Positions 1 to 7,785 of a DNA stretch of 64,000 nucleotides are shown in pieces (the stretch's first letter is position 1; each line of letters begins with the position of its first letter). Source of the stretch: Cumulibacter manganitolerans (GTDB lineage: Bacteria > Actinomycetota > Actinomycetes > Mycobacteriales > Antricoccaceae); contig NZ_WBKP01000002.1 in assembly GCF_009602465.1 (NCBI RefSeq), forward strand, positions 84,917 to 148,916. The letters run 5' to 3'. A program made the translations under genes and the position numbers. The notes beneath the pieces were generated by a model, which was not told where the DNA came from, ran no database searches, and saw nothing but the letters and a program-made list of their open reading frames with translations.

Positions 1-30
1 CGGGTCGATGCGCAGGGATGTGGCGTTCAT
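1..30 (-). CDS. N-terminus of a gene running out of the window
   Basis: An ATG at position 30, reading leftward, is preceded on the sense strand by AGAAGG at good spacing. Only MNATSLRIDP is visible before the window ends, so no family can be assigned. It is the next gene downstream of the minus-strand conjugation operon. In the second module the gene in this place is the large serine integrase, so by synteny this may be an integrase. That is inference only. Confidence 0.4.
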   Translation of the reverse strand, partial: MNATSLRIDP

Positions 31-226
31 GGGTCCTTCTCTCACGATGGATCGGACCTCGCGCCCAGACGGATGACCGTCTGATGGGTGCTGATCGTGA
101 GAGGAACCCCGCTGTGGGGTCCGTAGGACTAGGCCGACAGGTCGACCACGTATCGCTTGCCCGCCCCGATCCCGGGGTGGGGTTTAGGACCACAACACGC
201 CACGCTCGACGCGAGGCTTGTCGGCT
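31..226. other. Gap after the first conjugation operon, with small hairpins
   Basis: No convincing gene is present. Position 66-83 is a perfect 7-bp stem with a 4-nt loop (CAGACGG...CCGTCTG). Position 164-177 is CCCCG-ATCC-CGGGG. Neither is followed by a T-run on the sense strand of the operon, so a terminator role is possible but unproven. Confidence 0.35.
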
Positions 227-481
227 TCATTCTACCGTTGCGCCCTCGACCGGGCGAGGAACGTCGTCGCCTGCGGGCGTGGCCACGGTTGCCGGGCGGT
301 AGGTGTCCGGGGGTTCGGCGGCGCGACGGTCGATGCGGGACTGTCCGCTCTCCTGCAAGGTCAGGCGGATCAGCACTTCGCAGAGCTTGTGCAGGTCGGG
401 GGCATCGCGATGCACCGGCCGGACCGAGAACTTGCGGTCCTCGTAGCGGCGCCGGTTCGTCCTTTTCACATACGTGCCCAT
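227..481 (-). CDS. Small conserved conjugation-module protein
   Basis: This is an 84-residue protein whose start overlaps the stop of the DUF4913 gene as TGATG, so the two are probably translationally coupled. Its core (RPVHRDAPDLHKLCEVLIRL, about residues 21-40) matches the protein at 50202-50396 in the second module (PRQSPDLHKLAQVFLGMAVA). That conservation shows it is a real gene. The N-terminus is basic (KRTNRRRYEDRK), which would suit nucleic acid binding. No catalytic motif is visible and the function is unknown. Confidence 0.7.
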   Translation of the reverse strand: MGTYVKRTNRRRYEDRKFSVRPVHRDAPDLHKLCEVLIRLTLQESGQSRIDRRAAEPPDTYRPATVATPAGDDVPRPVEGATVE

Positions 482-1095
482 CAGCCCAACACCTCCCCGG
501 TGTCGGGATCTACGTCGGCGCCGGCGTAGAAGGCGTCCTCGGCGGCGCGGCGCTCGGCGACCTGTGCAGCGACGTAGTCCACGAAGTCGCGGTCGCGGTC
601 GGCGACGAACACGTCCTCGACCGGCTCGGGCGGTTCCTCGCCGGGCCAGGCGGTCTGCCGAGTGGGCCGGTCGCGGTCCAGGCGGGTGCCGGAGGCAGCG
701 ACCCATTCGCGCAGCCGGGCGCGGGCGTCGGCGAAGTCGCGGTGCCACCCGAACGGGGCGGACCCGTCTTGTTCGGGGTGGTAGGCGCACAGCCAGTGCA
801 GATGGAGAGCTGACAGTTCCCAAACGAGTTCGTCGTGGCGGTGCCAGAACGGCGGGATCACGCTGGCGGGCAGCCCGTAGGTGCGGCGCAGCCTCTCCAC
901 CCACCGGTTCAGGGCGTACCACTCCTTTTCGAGCACGTCGGCGCGCAGCAGGTACCAGTTCACCGGTCCAGGCGGGCCGGCATCCTCCTCACCCTCGTCC
1001 TCGGTGTCGTAGTCGTCGTCCAGGTCGATGTCGTCGGGAAAGTCCTCCGGCTCAGACTCGCTGGGACCGGGAACCATAGGGGTCTGATCAGTCAT
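481..1095 (-). CDS. DUF4913 domain protein
   Basis: 204 residues. The first 50 or so are acidic and low-complexity (DDIDLDDDYDTEDEGEED). The rest is a DUF4913-type domain with a Trp-rich core: WVERLRRTYGLPASVIPPFW, then the ELSALHLHWL stretch and FGWHRDFADAR. DUF4913 proteins are found in actinobacterial plasmids, phages and ICEs, but their role is not established. I chose the ATG at 1095 because GGGAG lies about 11 nt upstream and because it aligns with the homologue at 50393-50974. The gene lies 16 bp after the SSB gene and overlaps the next small gene by one base, so it belongs to the conjugation operon. Confidence 0.85.
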   Translation of the reverse strand: MTDQTPMVPGPSESEPEDFPDDIDLDDDYDTEDEGEEDAGPPGPVNWYLLRADVLEKEWYALNRWVERLRRTYGLPASVIPPFWHRHDELVWELSALHLHWLCAYHPEQDGSAPFGWHRDFADARARLREWVAASGTRLDRDRPTRQTAWPGEEPPEPVEDVFVADRDRDFVDYVAAQVAERRAAEDAFYAGADVDPDTGEVLG

Positions 1096-1111
1096 GATGC
1101 TGGCTCCCGTC

Positions 1112-1573
1112 TCACATGCCCATGGCCGGCGCGGAACGGGCCTGCTGACGTTCGGGCGGCTCGAAGGCAGGCGCTTGACGCTCGACGGCCTGACGTTCTG
1201 CGGCGTTACGGCGCGGGGTGCGGTCGACCTCGTAGCGGGTGCGTGCCGCGTCGTGGCCGATCCGCTTGGCGATGAACTCTTCTTCCCCGGCGACCATCTC
1301 CCCGTCGCGCTCGTACTCGGGAGTGCGGGTGTAGCCCTCGGCGATGAACTTGTCGCCCTTGGCAAACCGCTCGTGCGCGTGCTGCGCCGACCGGCCGAAC
1401 ATCACCATGTTGTGGTAGGTCGTCTCCAGCTGGGTGTACGACCCATCGGCCTCGCGACGGTAGTGCTCCTGCCCGAACCGGGCGTAAAACCGAGCATCAC
1501 CCTTGGAGGTGTGGCTCAGCTGCGGGTCGGAGGCGATGAACCCCGATGCCGAGGTCTGAGTGTGCATGGACAT
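1112..1573 (-). CDS. Single-stranded DNA-binding protein (conjugative type)
   Basis: 153 residues with an N-terminal OB-fold-like region (SGFIASDPQLSHTSKGDARF, then the YHNMVMFGRSAQHAHERFAKG stretch) and a variable basic, Gln-rich tail. It is SSB-like but short, and it lacks the acidic DDDIPF tail of housekeeping SSB. In ICEs such proteins probably coat the transferred strand. A close homologue is at 50981-51433. AGGAG lies 8 nt before the ATG at 1573. The neighbouring coupling-protein gene is upstream in the operon. Confidence 0.85.
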   Translation of the reverse strand: MSMHTQTSASGFIASDPQLSHTSKGDARFYARFGQEHYRREADGSYTQLETTYHNMVMFGRSAQHAHERFAKGDKFIAEGYTRTPEYERDGEMVAGEEEFIAKRIGHDAARTRYEVDRTPRRNAAERQAVERQAPAFEPPERQQARSAPAMGM

Positions 1574-1624
1574 GGCTGGCTCCTGCGCTCGGGCAGCCCC
1601 TCGTCACGGGGCCGCTGTGCCAGG

Positions 1625-1640
1625 CAGGTGCACGCCCGCC
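1625..1640. repeat. Recurrent leader motif CAGGTGCRC (first example)
   Basis: CAGGTGCACGCCCGCC lies between the coupling-protein gene and the SSB gene. Similar sites are at 3966, 5978, 11061, 13798, 15841, 20651, 51492 and 62228, with palindromic forms at 7053-7062 and 42848-42859. All lie 7 to 75 nt upstream of minus-strand starts. The function is unknown; an operator or RNA leader element is inferred. Confidence 0.6.
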
Positions 1641-1650
1641 GTCCTGCGCA

Positions 1651-3441
1651 TTACGCCGAGTGGTTGGGGCGGCGCAGCAGTTCCTCGATCTCGCCGCGGT
1701 TCGTTTTCAGCTGGGCGGCGTCGGGCCGGGCTGGCCACGGGGTCAGGTCGGTGACGATGGGTGGTGCGGCGCGCAGCAGGGTGACGGCGGTGCCAAAGGG
1801 CAGGGTCCGTAGTCGGTCGGGCGGGAAGATCGACACCCGCCGCACGGAGCGTTGGTTCTGCCGGGTGCCGTGATCGCCGAGGGTCACGCTGTCGGTGTAC
1901 TCGTCGCGCTCGCCGATCAGCGAGGAGAGGTCTTGGAGGTCTTTGCTGTTGGAGGCGCCGCCGAGGATGATCTTCACGATCGAGGCGTCCCAGATCGCGT
2001 TCGCCTGGTTCTCGTTCCACTTGTCGCGGGCTTGGGCGAGGGATTGCAAGACGGGCACGCAGGTGATGCCGGTGCCGCCGCCTTCGGCCATCAGCACCGG
2101 CAGGGACGGCAGCGGTGCGAGGTTGGCTATCTCGTCCAACGCGAGCAGCACGGGCGGGTCGAGCCGGGCTCCCGGTGAGCGGGCCGCGATCCGGCGGGCG
2201 GTCTCCACGAGGTCTTCGACCAGGGCGGCGACCAGTGCGGCGGATGCGCCGGCACCGGCGCCGGTGGCGAGGAGGAAGAGGGTGCCTTTGTCGCGGATGA
2301 ACCGTTCGGGGTCGAAGTCCTTGCCGGGGCCGGGGCTGACGGCATCGAGCACCCGCGGGTCGGCTAGTGCGCCCAGGGCGAGGGACACGCCCTGCCAGAT
2401 CGAGTCCCGTGTGCGGGGGTCGGCGTCGATCATGGATTCCAGCGAGTCCGCCCATCCGGTCGCCGCGTCGGGGTGGTTGGTGAGGATCGCGACCGCTTCG
2501 GCCGCCGCCGAGGGGTCGAGAGTCCACCGGAACAGCTCTTCCGGGCTTCGGTGGTCGAGGGCGGCGGCGTGCAGCAGGGCTTGGAGGGCGGTGCGGGTCT
2601 TCCCTTCCCAGAACCCGCCGGACTCCACCCCGCCCGCTGACAAACCGGTGGCGGAGGCGAGGCCGGTGGCGCGGATCATCGCCGTGAGCGGGTCGGCGCA
2701 GCCGCGGATGGGTGACCAGCGCATCCCTGCCGGCACGCCCTCGGCCAAGTGCTGAGGATCGAACACGGCCACCGGGCCGATCCGTTTGCGGGCGCGCAGG
2801 GTCGCGGTGAGGTTGTCGGGTCGGGTGCTGGTGGTGATCACCGCGCCGGGCGCGTCGAGGATCGCCGGGATCACCACGTGCAGGCCTTTGCCGGAGCGGG
2901 GCGGCCCGATCAGCAGGATCGAGTCTTCGACTGATGCCCATACCTCTTTGCCTTTGCTGGTGCCGAGCCGGTACCCCACGTCCGCCGGTGTCGGGCTGTC
3001 CAGGGAGGGGCGCAGGTTCGCGGCGCGTTTGAGCAGCGCCCGCGCTGACGCGGTGGTGGTGATCTCATGCGAGGTGGCGATCCCGGCGGTGGTGTGCGGG
3101 TCGGTCTCGACCTTGCGGGCGTGACGGCGCAGCCGCACCCACACCCAGCCGCCCGCGGCGGCGAGAGCGGCGAGCAGAACGACGGCGACCGTCCAGTAGG
3201 CGAACGGATGCAGCCCGTCCGCGTCGAGCGCGGCGGCGGGGTCGCCGGGCCGGAACAGCACACCGACCCCCGCCGCCGGCCCTGCCGCCGGCTGGTCGGT
3301 GCCGGTGAGGAACGCGGCAATGCTGCCGGCGGCGCGCAGGATGAGCGCGAGGCCGAACAGGGCGACCAGTCCGATCATGGCTGCGTTGGTCAGCTCGTCG
3401 CCGAAGCTGCCGGTCTGCCGTCCCTGCGACGCCATGTTCAT
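1651..3441 (-). CDS. Type IV coupling protein, VirD4/TraG family
   Basis: 596 residues. Two N-terminal membrane helices (about 22-45 and 84-103) are followed by a cytosolic ATPase. The Walker A is GPPRSGKG (179-186) and the Walker B is VLLALDE (431-437). The family couples the relaxosome to the mating channel and pumps the T-strand, acting as a hexamer at the inner membrane. The ATG at 3441 overlaps the stop of the preceding gene as ATGA, so the pair is coupled. The second module carries a full-length homologue (51487-53283) with the same motifs. No truncation is seen. Confidence 0.93.
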   Translation of the reverse strand: MNMASQGRQTGSFGDELTNAAMIGLVALFGLALILRAAGSIAAFLTGTDQPAAGPAAGVGVLFRPGDPAAALDADGLHPFAYWTVAVVLLAALAAAGGWVWVRLRRHARKVETDPHTTAGIATSHEITTTASARALLKRAANLRPSLDSPTPADVGYRLGTSKGKEVWASVEDSILLIGPPRSGKGLHVVIPAILDAPGAVITTSTRPDNLTATLRARKRIGPVAVFDPQHLAEGVPAGMRWSPIRGCADPLTAMIRATGLASATGLSAGGVESGGFWEGKTRTALQALLHAAALDHRSPEELFRWTLDPSAAAEAVAILTNHPDAATGWADSLESMIDADPRTRDSIWQGVSLALGALADPRVLDAVSPGPGKDFDPERFIRDKGTLFLLATGAGAGASAALVAALVEDLVETARRIAARSPGARLDPPVLLALDEIANLAPLPSLPVLMAEGGGTGITCVPVLQSLAQARDKWNENQANAIWDASIVKIILGGASNSKDLQDLSSLIGERDEYTDSVTLGDHGTRQNQRSVRRVSIFPPDRLRTLPFGTAVTLLRAAPPIVTDLTPWPARPDAAQLKTNRGEIEELLRRPNHSA

Positions 3442-3959
3442 CGCAGGGTCTCCACGACGATGGTGCCGGAGATGCGCCCGACCAACACCACCCCACCCGA
3501 GATGGTGGTCTGGGCCGGGTCGAGGAGGGCGCGGGCGGTGCCGTCGCCGGTGGCGTCGGTGTGGGAGACGATCACCGCGACCGCCACGTCCTCGCCGGGC
3601 ACGAACCCGTCCCCGGTGACCTCGACCAGCACCGGCCGGCCCGGCTTGCGTTTCTCCTTCTTCTGCGGCGTCGGTTCGGCTACGGGCTTGCGGGGCGCGG
3701 CCGGGATGAGGTCGGTGAAGCTGGTGCCGTCGGCCTCATGCACCTCGAACCGCACCGGCACCGCCCGCTCATCACTGGCCTGGTCGATGATCTGCGGGAA
3801 CATCTTCCGCGACCACACCCCGGTGTTCTCAGGTCGCGGGTGCGGGGTGCCGTCGATCGTGACGGTCATCGACCCGTCCGGCTGGACGTCCAGGACGACG
3901 GTTCGCAACGACACCGGTGCGGACTCGGACGGAGTGGGGCTGGTGGGGTTCTTTCTCAT
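3438..3959 (-). CDS. Conserved conjugation-module protein of unknown function
   Basis: 173 residues from the ATG at 3959. A more distal ATG at 4007 would give 189 residues, but I see no ribosome site there, and the recurrent CAGGTGCRC leader motif (3966-3980) would fall inside the gene. The central block (DGSMTVTIDGTPHPRPE) and the C-terminal block (GFVPGEDVAVAVIVSHTDA, then GTARALLDP) are also present in the protein at 53280-53849. No catalytic motif or membrane segment is visible. It overlaps the coupling-protein gene by 4 bp (ATGA) and is probably an accessory factor for it. Confidence 0.7.
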   Translation of the reverse strand: MRKNPTSPTPSESAPVSLRTVVLDVQPDGSMTVTIDGTPHPRPENTGVWSRKMFPQIIDQASDERAVPVRFEVHEADGTSFTDLIPAAPRKPVAEPTPQKKEKRKPGRPVLVEVTGDGFVPGEDVAVAVIVSHTDATGDGTARALLDPAQTTISGGVVLVGRISGTIVVETLR

Positions 3960-4010
3960 GCCCGCCAGGTGCGCCCCGCCCGTCTCGCGCTGGACACGCA
4001 TGTTCACGCG

Positions 4011-4081
4011 CGAATCGTCAGGGCTTCCGATAGACCTTCAGGAATACTGACGAACCGTCAGCCACAGTGACGAATAGTCAG
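4011..4081. repeat. Four 20-bp-period iterons (module 1)
   Basis: Eleven-base units CGAATCGTCAG (4011), TAGACCTTCAG (4031), CGAACCGTCAG (4051) and CGAATAGTCAG (4071) start exactly 20 bp apart. The last two are partly palindromic (CTGAC-N5-GTCAG). They lie between the VirB4-like gene and the 3438-3959 gene, upstream of the latter. Two-turn phasing suggests cooperative binding of a regulator or relaxosome protein on one DNA face. Confidence 0.75.
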
Positions 4082-4105
4082 AAATCCGGGGAACTTGCGG
4101 AGATT

Positions 4106-5575
4106 TCAGCTCATGCGGGCGGTCGTGTCGAACAGGTCGTACTCGTCGGGATGGAGCTGGTGCTGCACGACGAAGGAGCGGTCCTTGATCCGCCACAGTC
4201 CTTGCCCGGTGCCGAGGGTCGGCAGGAGGGAGCGTTCGGTGCCGGTCAGGCCGAGGGTCTTCGCGGTGGTGCCGAGCTGGTCGGATTCTTGCCGGTAGAT
4301 GATCCGCGACTCGGCGTTCGCCAACAAAGAGTTGGCCAGCGACCGCATCGCCGATCCCTGGTCGCCGACGTTCTCCAAGTCGGTGAGCTTGTGGAAGATG
4401 AGCATGTTGCTGATCCCGTAGGCGCGGGCCAGCCGCCAGTGCGCGTCCATGCGCTTCAGCAGCGCGGGCTCGCTCATCAGCCGCCAGGCCTCGTCATAGA
4501 TCACCCACCGCTGACCGCCGTTCGGGTCCAGCAGCGCCGATTCCATCCACGCGCTGGAGCAGGTCATCAGCACCGAGATGAGCGTGGCATTCTCCGTCAC
4601 CCGCGACAGGTCCAGCGACACCATCGGCAACGTCGGATCGAACTGCTCGGTGCTGGGGCCGTCGAACAGGCCGGACAGGTCGCCGGCGACCAGACGCCGC
4701 AGCGCGTGCCCGACCATCCGGCCGTCCTCCGCCAGCCGCCCGTCGGGGTCGTCCGACGGGGTGAGGAGGTGGTCGACGATCATCGGCAGGATCGGCACCT
4801 CGTTCTCACGAACCGTCGCGGTCAGGGCGGTGTCGATCGCGGTGTGCTCCAGCGGGGTCATCGGCCGGGTCAGCACTGTCTCGGTCAGCGCGCCGATCAG
4901 GTCACGACGGCGGGAGGCGACCGTCGTCGCCCACTGCGCATCACTGAGCCCGGTCGGCCGGTAGCCCTCATCGAGCGGGTTGAGGCGGGTGGGCAGGCCG
5001 TGGCCGAGCTGGATCGCCCGGCCCCCGACCGCGCGGGCGATGGCGGTGTGCTCGCCTTTCGGGTCGCCCGGCACGTACACCCGCCGCCCGAACGGCAGCG
5101 ACCGGGTGTAGAGGCTCTTGGCCAGCGAGGACTTCCCCGACCCCACGATCCCGGCGAGCACCACGTTCGGGGCGGTGATGATCCCAGCCTGGTAGAGCAC
5201 CCACGGGTCATACACGAAGCTGGCGCCGGAGTAGAGGTTCTGGCCGACGAAGACGCCTTCGCTGCCCAGTCCTCCCTCGGCCAGGAACGGATACTGCGCC
5301 GCCAGCGTCGCGGAGGTGTCCTGGTGGCGAGGCAGCCGGAACCGGCCCGGGGTCCGCAACGCCACCGGCCCCGCCTCTCCGGCAGCCGGCAGATACTGCG
5401 TGGCCTTGCGTTCGGCGCGCTCGGCGTCGGCCTTGGCTTTCGCGGCGGCCATCTTCTGCCGGCGCTGCTCGGCCTGCAACTGTGCGGCGGCCTGGCGGCG
5501 CTGTTTGCGCAGACGCCTCCGTTCCTCGGCAGGGGCGACCAGAACGGCGGTGTGCAGGCGCTCCTTCTCGCTCAC
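4106..5575 (-). CDS. VirB4/TraC-like conjugation ATPase
   Basis: 489 residues from a GTG at 5575 that overlaps the previous stop (GTGA). An alternative GTG at 5584 adds three residues. A charged coiled-coil-like segment (about 15-58) precedes the ATPase. The Walker A is GIVGSGKSS (142-150) and the Walker B is WVIYDE (357-362). VirB4 proteins energise pilus assembly and substrate transfer at the inner membrane. At under 500 residues this is shorter than classical VirB4 (about 800) and lacks the usual N-terminal domain, as in other actinobacterial elements. Its homologue is at 59506-61035. Confidence 0.88.
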   Translation of the reverse strand: MSEKERLHTAVLVAPAEERRRLRKQRRQAAAQLQAEQRRQKMAAAKAKADAERAERKATQYLPAAGEAGPVALRTPGRFRLPRHQDTSATLAAQYPFLAEGGLGSEGVFVGQNLYSGASFVYDPWVLYQAGIITAPNVVLAGIVGSGKSSLAKSLYTRSLPFGRRVYVPGDPKGEHTAIARAVGGRAIQLGHGLPTRLNPLDEGYRPTGLSDAQWATTVASRRRDLIGALTETVLTRPMTPLEHTAIDTALTATVRENEVPILPMIVDHLLTPSDDPDGRLAEDGRMVGHALRRLVAGDLSGLFDGPSTEQFDPTLPMVSLDLSRVTENATLISVLMTCSSAWMESALLDPNGGQRWVIYDEAWRLMSEPALLKRMDAHWRLARAYGISNMLIFHKLTDLENVGDQGSAMRSLANSLLANAESRIIYRQESDQLGTTAKTLGLTGTERSLLPTLGTGQGLWRIKDRSFVVQHQLHPDEYDLFDTTARMS

Positions 5576-5937
5576 AGCCCCCACCCCCGCGTGGCGCCAC
5601 CGGCGGCAGGCGCCCCGGCGGGATCGATGCGGGTCATCTCATCGGCGGCGCGAGCCGCTCCGGCCAGCCGGCCTCTGGCTTCGTCCAGGGTGGTGCCAGC
5701 CTGATGGAGCTCATCGCCAGCCTGCAGCGCGGCGGCCCGTAACGCGGTCGGGTGACTGGGGATGGTGTGAGCGGCGGCGAGCCGGTCGAGCACCAGCCGC
5801 ATCGCCGCGGTCGCATCGCGCAGGTCCGCGATGATCGCATGCGCCCCCGCTTCGGTGAGCTGGCCGGCGCTCGCGAGGGCGCGGAGATTCCGGGCCGCTT
5901 CGGTGGCGTAGGCGGCGGGATAGGAGAACGTGGGCAC
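5572..5937 (-). CDS. Short paralogue of the next upstream accessory protein
   Basis: 121 residues, Ala-rich and mostly helical. It begins MPTFSYPAAYATEAARNLRA, matching the N-termini of the proteins at 6057-7022 (MPTFYDPVADAEEASQALRG) and 61032-62189 (MPTFDDPRADAAEASAALRG). It also shares an ADELHQAG-like block. It lacks the C-terminal domain of those proteins. GGGAGG precedes the ATG. The second module has no equivalent, so this looks like a duplication of the N-terminal domain specific to module 1. It overlaps the VirB4-like gene by 4 bp. Function unknown. Confidence 0.7.
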   Translation of the reverse strand: MPTFSYPAAYATEAARNLRALASAGQLTEAGAHAIIADLRDATAAMRLVLDRLAAAHTIPSHPTALRAAALQAGDELHQAGTTLDEARGRLAGAARAADEMTRIDPAGAPAAGGATRGWGL

Positions 5938-6056
5938 CAGGGACCTCCCGAGATGCAGGGCGGACAGGGATGCCGGTCAGGTGCGCCCCGGCCCGCACAC
6001 GGCGGCGCCGCCACCCCGTGACCGGGGCGACGGCACCGTGCACGGCGGGGCGCCGC

Positions 6057-7022
6057 TTACAGGCCGAGGCCGCGGTCGCGTTTGACGGCCGCGACGCCGG
6101 GATGGGTGAACCACGACCCGTCGGTCTTCGCCGGACGGCCTTTCCCGGCCGCAGCCGGGGCCGTGCGCCCGCCACTCGCCGCATCGGATGCCCCGAGCGC
6201 TCTGGTCGACCGGGACGCCCCGGCCCCGGTGGCACCTCCCGCTCCTGCCACAGGCCCGCCGACCGCTCCCGCCACGCTCACAGCGCCGCCGACGTTCGGG
6301 CCGATGGGCCCAGCCATGCGGGATTCGGGGTCAAGGCGGTCTTCGGGCGGGATCGGGTGGCGGCGGTAGAGGCCGACGTGCCCCATGTCGGGGTTGTAGG
6401 TCAGCGTGTACTCGCCGCCGACAGCCTCCTGGTCCAACGGCCCGGCGGGGAGGGTGTCGTAGACATAGCCGTTTTCCATCGCCGCATCGGTGGTCTCGGT
6501 GCCGTAGTCGAAGCCGGACAAGTGTTCGATCGCCGCGTCCGGGCCGTGTCGGTCGATCATCGACAGCACCGCATCGGCTTCCTCGCCCTGGAGGAACACG
6601 ATGTTCACCCACCGTGAGACCGCCTCGGACCCCCGCTCCAGGCTCGCGGCGGCTGACGGCGCGGGCGGCCCGGGTGCGGGGTGCCAGGCGATCCGCCCAG
6701 CGGCCTGCATGGCGAGGTTCAGCCGTTCCTCCACCGCATCGAGTCCGGTGGCCGCGTCGAAGAGCTGCCCGGCGGCCTGGTGGGCGTCCCGGATGCCCGC
6801 GGCCTGGTCGCCGTGGTCATCGAAGGCGCGGCCCTCGTGCCGGTTGTGCTGCTGCGCGATCTGTGCGAGGGACTGCTGCAAGGAACGCACCCCGGACAGC
6901 AGGTTCCCCATCACTGTGTAGGCGTCCTCGGGATGGGCGATGTCACGGCTGGCGTGCGCCAGACCGCGCAACGCCTGCGACGCCTCCTCAGCGTCGGCGA
7001 CGGGATCATAGAATGTAGGCAC
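6057..7022 (-). CDS. Conserved conjugation accessory protein (helical N-domain plus C-domain)
   Basis: 321 residues. The N-terminal helical domain (1-125) is shared with 5572-5937. A middle domain (about 145-235) contains VNIVFLQGEEADAVLSMI, then AAIEHLSGFDYGTET and GYVYDTLPAG, ending with LTYNPDMGHVGLYR. The homologue at 61032-62189 has the same blocks (VVFLDGSEADEVL, LTYNPFMGHVSL). The last 80 residues are Gly/Ala/Pro-rich and poorly conserved. No signal peptide or catalytic motif is seen. It sits between the VirB4-like and SCO6880-type genes, so it is probably a cytosolic accessory factor of the channel. Confidence 0.72.
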   Translation of the reverse strand: MPTFYDPVADAEEASQALRGLAHASRDIAHPEDAYTVMGNLLSGVRSLQQSLAQIAQQHNRHEGRAFDDHGDQAAGIRDAHQAAGQLFDAATGLDAVEERLNLAMQAAGRIAWHPAPGPPAPSAAASLERGSEAVSRWVNIVFLQGEEADAVLSMIDRHGPDAAIEHLSGFDYGTETTDAAMENGYVYDTLPAGPLDQEAVGGEYTLTYNPDMGHVGLYRRHPIPPEDRLDPESRMAGPIGPNVGGAVSVAGAVGGPVAGAGGATGAGASRSTRALGASDAASGGRTAPAAAGKGRPAKTDGSWFTHPGVAAVKRDRGLGL

Positions 7023-7052
7023 GGTTCCTCCCTCAGCTTCTGGTCACTGAGA

Positions 7053-7062
7053 GGTGCGCACC
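7053..7062. promoter_or_regulatory. Palindromic GGTGCGCACC in a divergent promoter region
   Basis: A perfect 10-bp palindrome lies between two divergent genes, 31 nt upstream of the minus-strand start at 7022 and 34 nt upstream of the plus-strand start at 7096. It is the symmetric form of the CAGGTGCRC leader motif. An operator is inferred. Confidence 0.5.
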
Positions 7063-7095
7063 GAGCATCCGACCAACACCGAGGAGAGCGACCGC

Positions 7096-7779
7096 GTGGC
7101 CGATGAGAACAGCGATCCGCTGGTGAGCAAGCATCTCCAGACTCTGCGGCTGTTCAAGCGTCGTGCGGACGAACTGTTCTCATGCGGACTTGCTCAGCGC
7201 GATGACGCACTCAAGCTCGGGCAACAGCTCCATATGAACCTCGTGCTCGATAAGACCACCGGCGAAACCTCTGTGCGAGATTTGCGCCAGGTGATCCCTC
7301 CCAGAGAGCAAGTCGCCTACGCTCTCACGTTGATACGCCCCCTGACGCTGTCCAAGAAGGGCGACAGGTTGGCGTGGAGAACCGTCATGACGGCCCTCGA
7401 CTTCTTCTGCCCTCCGGCAGACGCCGTCAACAAGGAGCGGATAGGTGAGCTGCGTGAGGGGTGGAGCAAGTACCCGGTTCGTCGGATGCGGATCATGCAA
7501 GCGCCCATTGATCCGGATGCACCGGGGCCGCGCATCGATGCGTGGGATAACGAGATCGCGCGAAAGTTCCTCTACGGCGATCTGGTGCACGGAGACGACA
7601 ACGCAGAACTCCTGGAAGCCCTTGGAGACGATCAGGTGGTCTTTTCTGCCGGAGCGATGGCGTCGGACGGCTTCATCTTGATGAACAACACTTACGAGGT
7701 CATGCATTGCCTCCGGCCCGATATTGCCCCCGAACACGCTCACTTCTCGCGAACGACGGTGACTCAGCAGAACGGCTGA
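7096..7779 (+). CDS. Plus-strand insertion gene of unknown function
   Basis: 227 residues from the GTG at 7096, chosen because GAGGAG lies about 10 nt upstream. An upstream GTG at 7054 falls within the palindrome at 7053-7062. The protein is soluble and mixed alpha/beta, with no membrane segment. It has charged stretches (LQTLRLFKRRADELFS, RDLRQVIPPREQVAYALTL) and an acidic C-terminal half. I do not recognise the family. It is the only plus-strand gene inside the first conjugation operon. The second module has only about 50 bp at this point, so it is an acquired gene. Its place and orientation suggest a self-contained cargo or regulatory gene. Confidence 0.7.
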   Translation: MADENSDPLVSKHLQTLRLFKRRADELFSCGLAQRDDALKLGQQLHMNLVLDKTTGETSVRDLRQVIPPREQVAYALTLIRPLTLSKKGDRLAWRTVMTALDFFCPPADAVNKERIGELREGWSKYPVRRMRIMQAPIDPDAPGPRIDAWDNEIARKFLYGDLVHGDDNAELLEALGDDQVVFSAGAMASDGFILMNNTYEVMHCLRPDIAPEHAHFSRTTVTQQNG

Positions 7780-7785
7780 ACGCCG

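Noticed and set aside
164..177. A terminator for the first conjugation operon
   Set aside because: The stem is only 5 bp with no T-run; left as a possible hairpin only.
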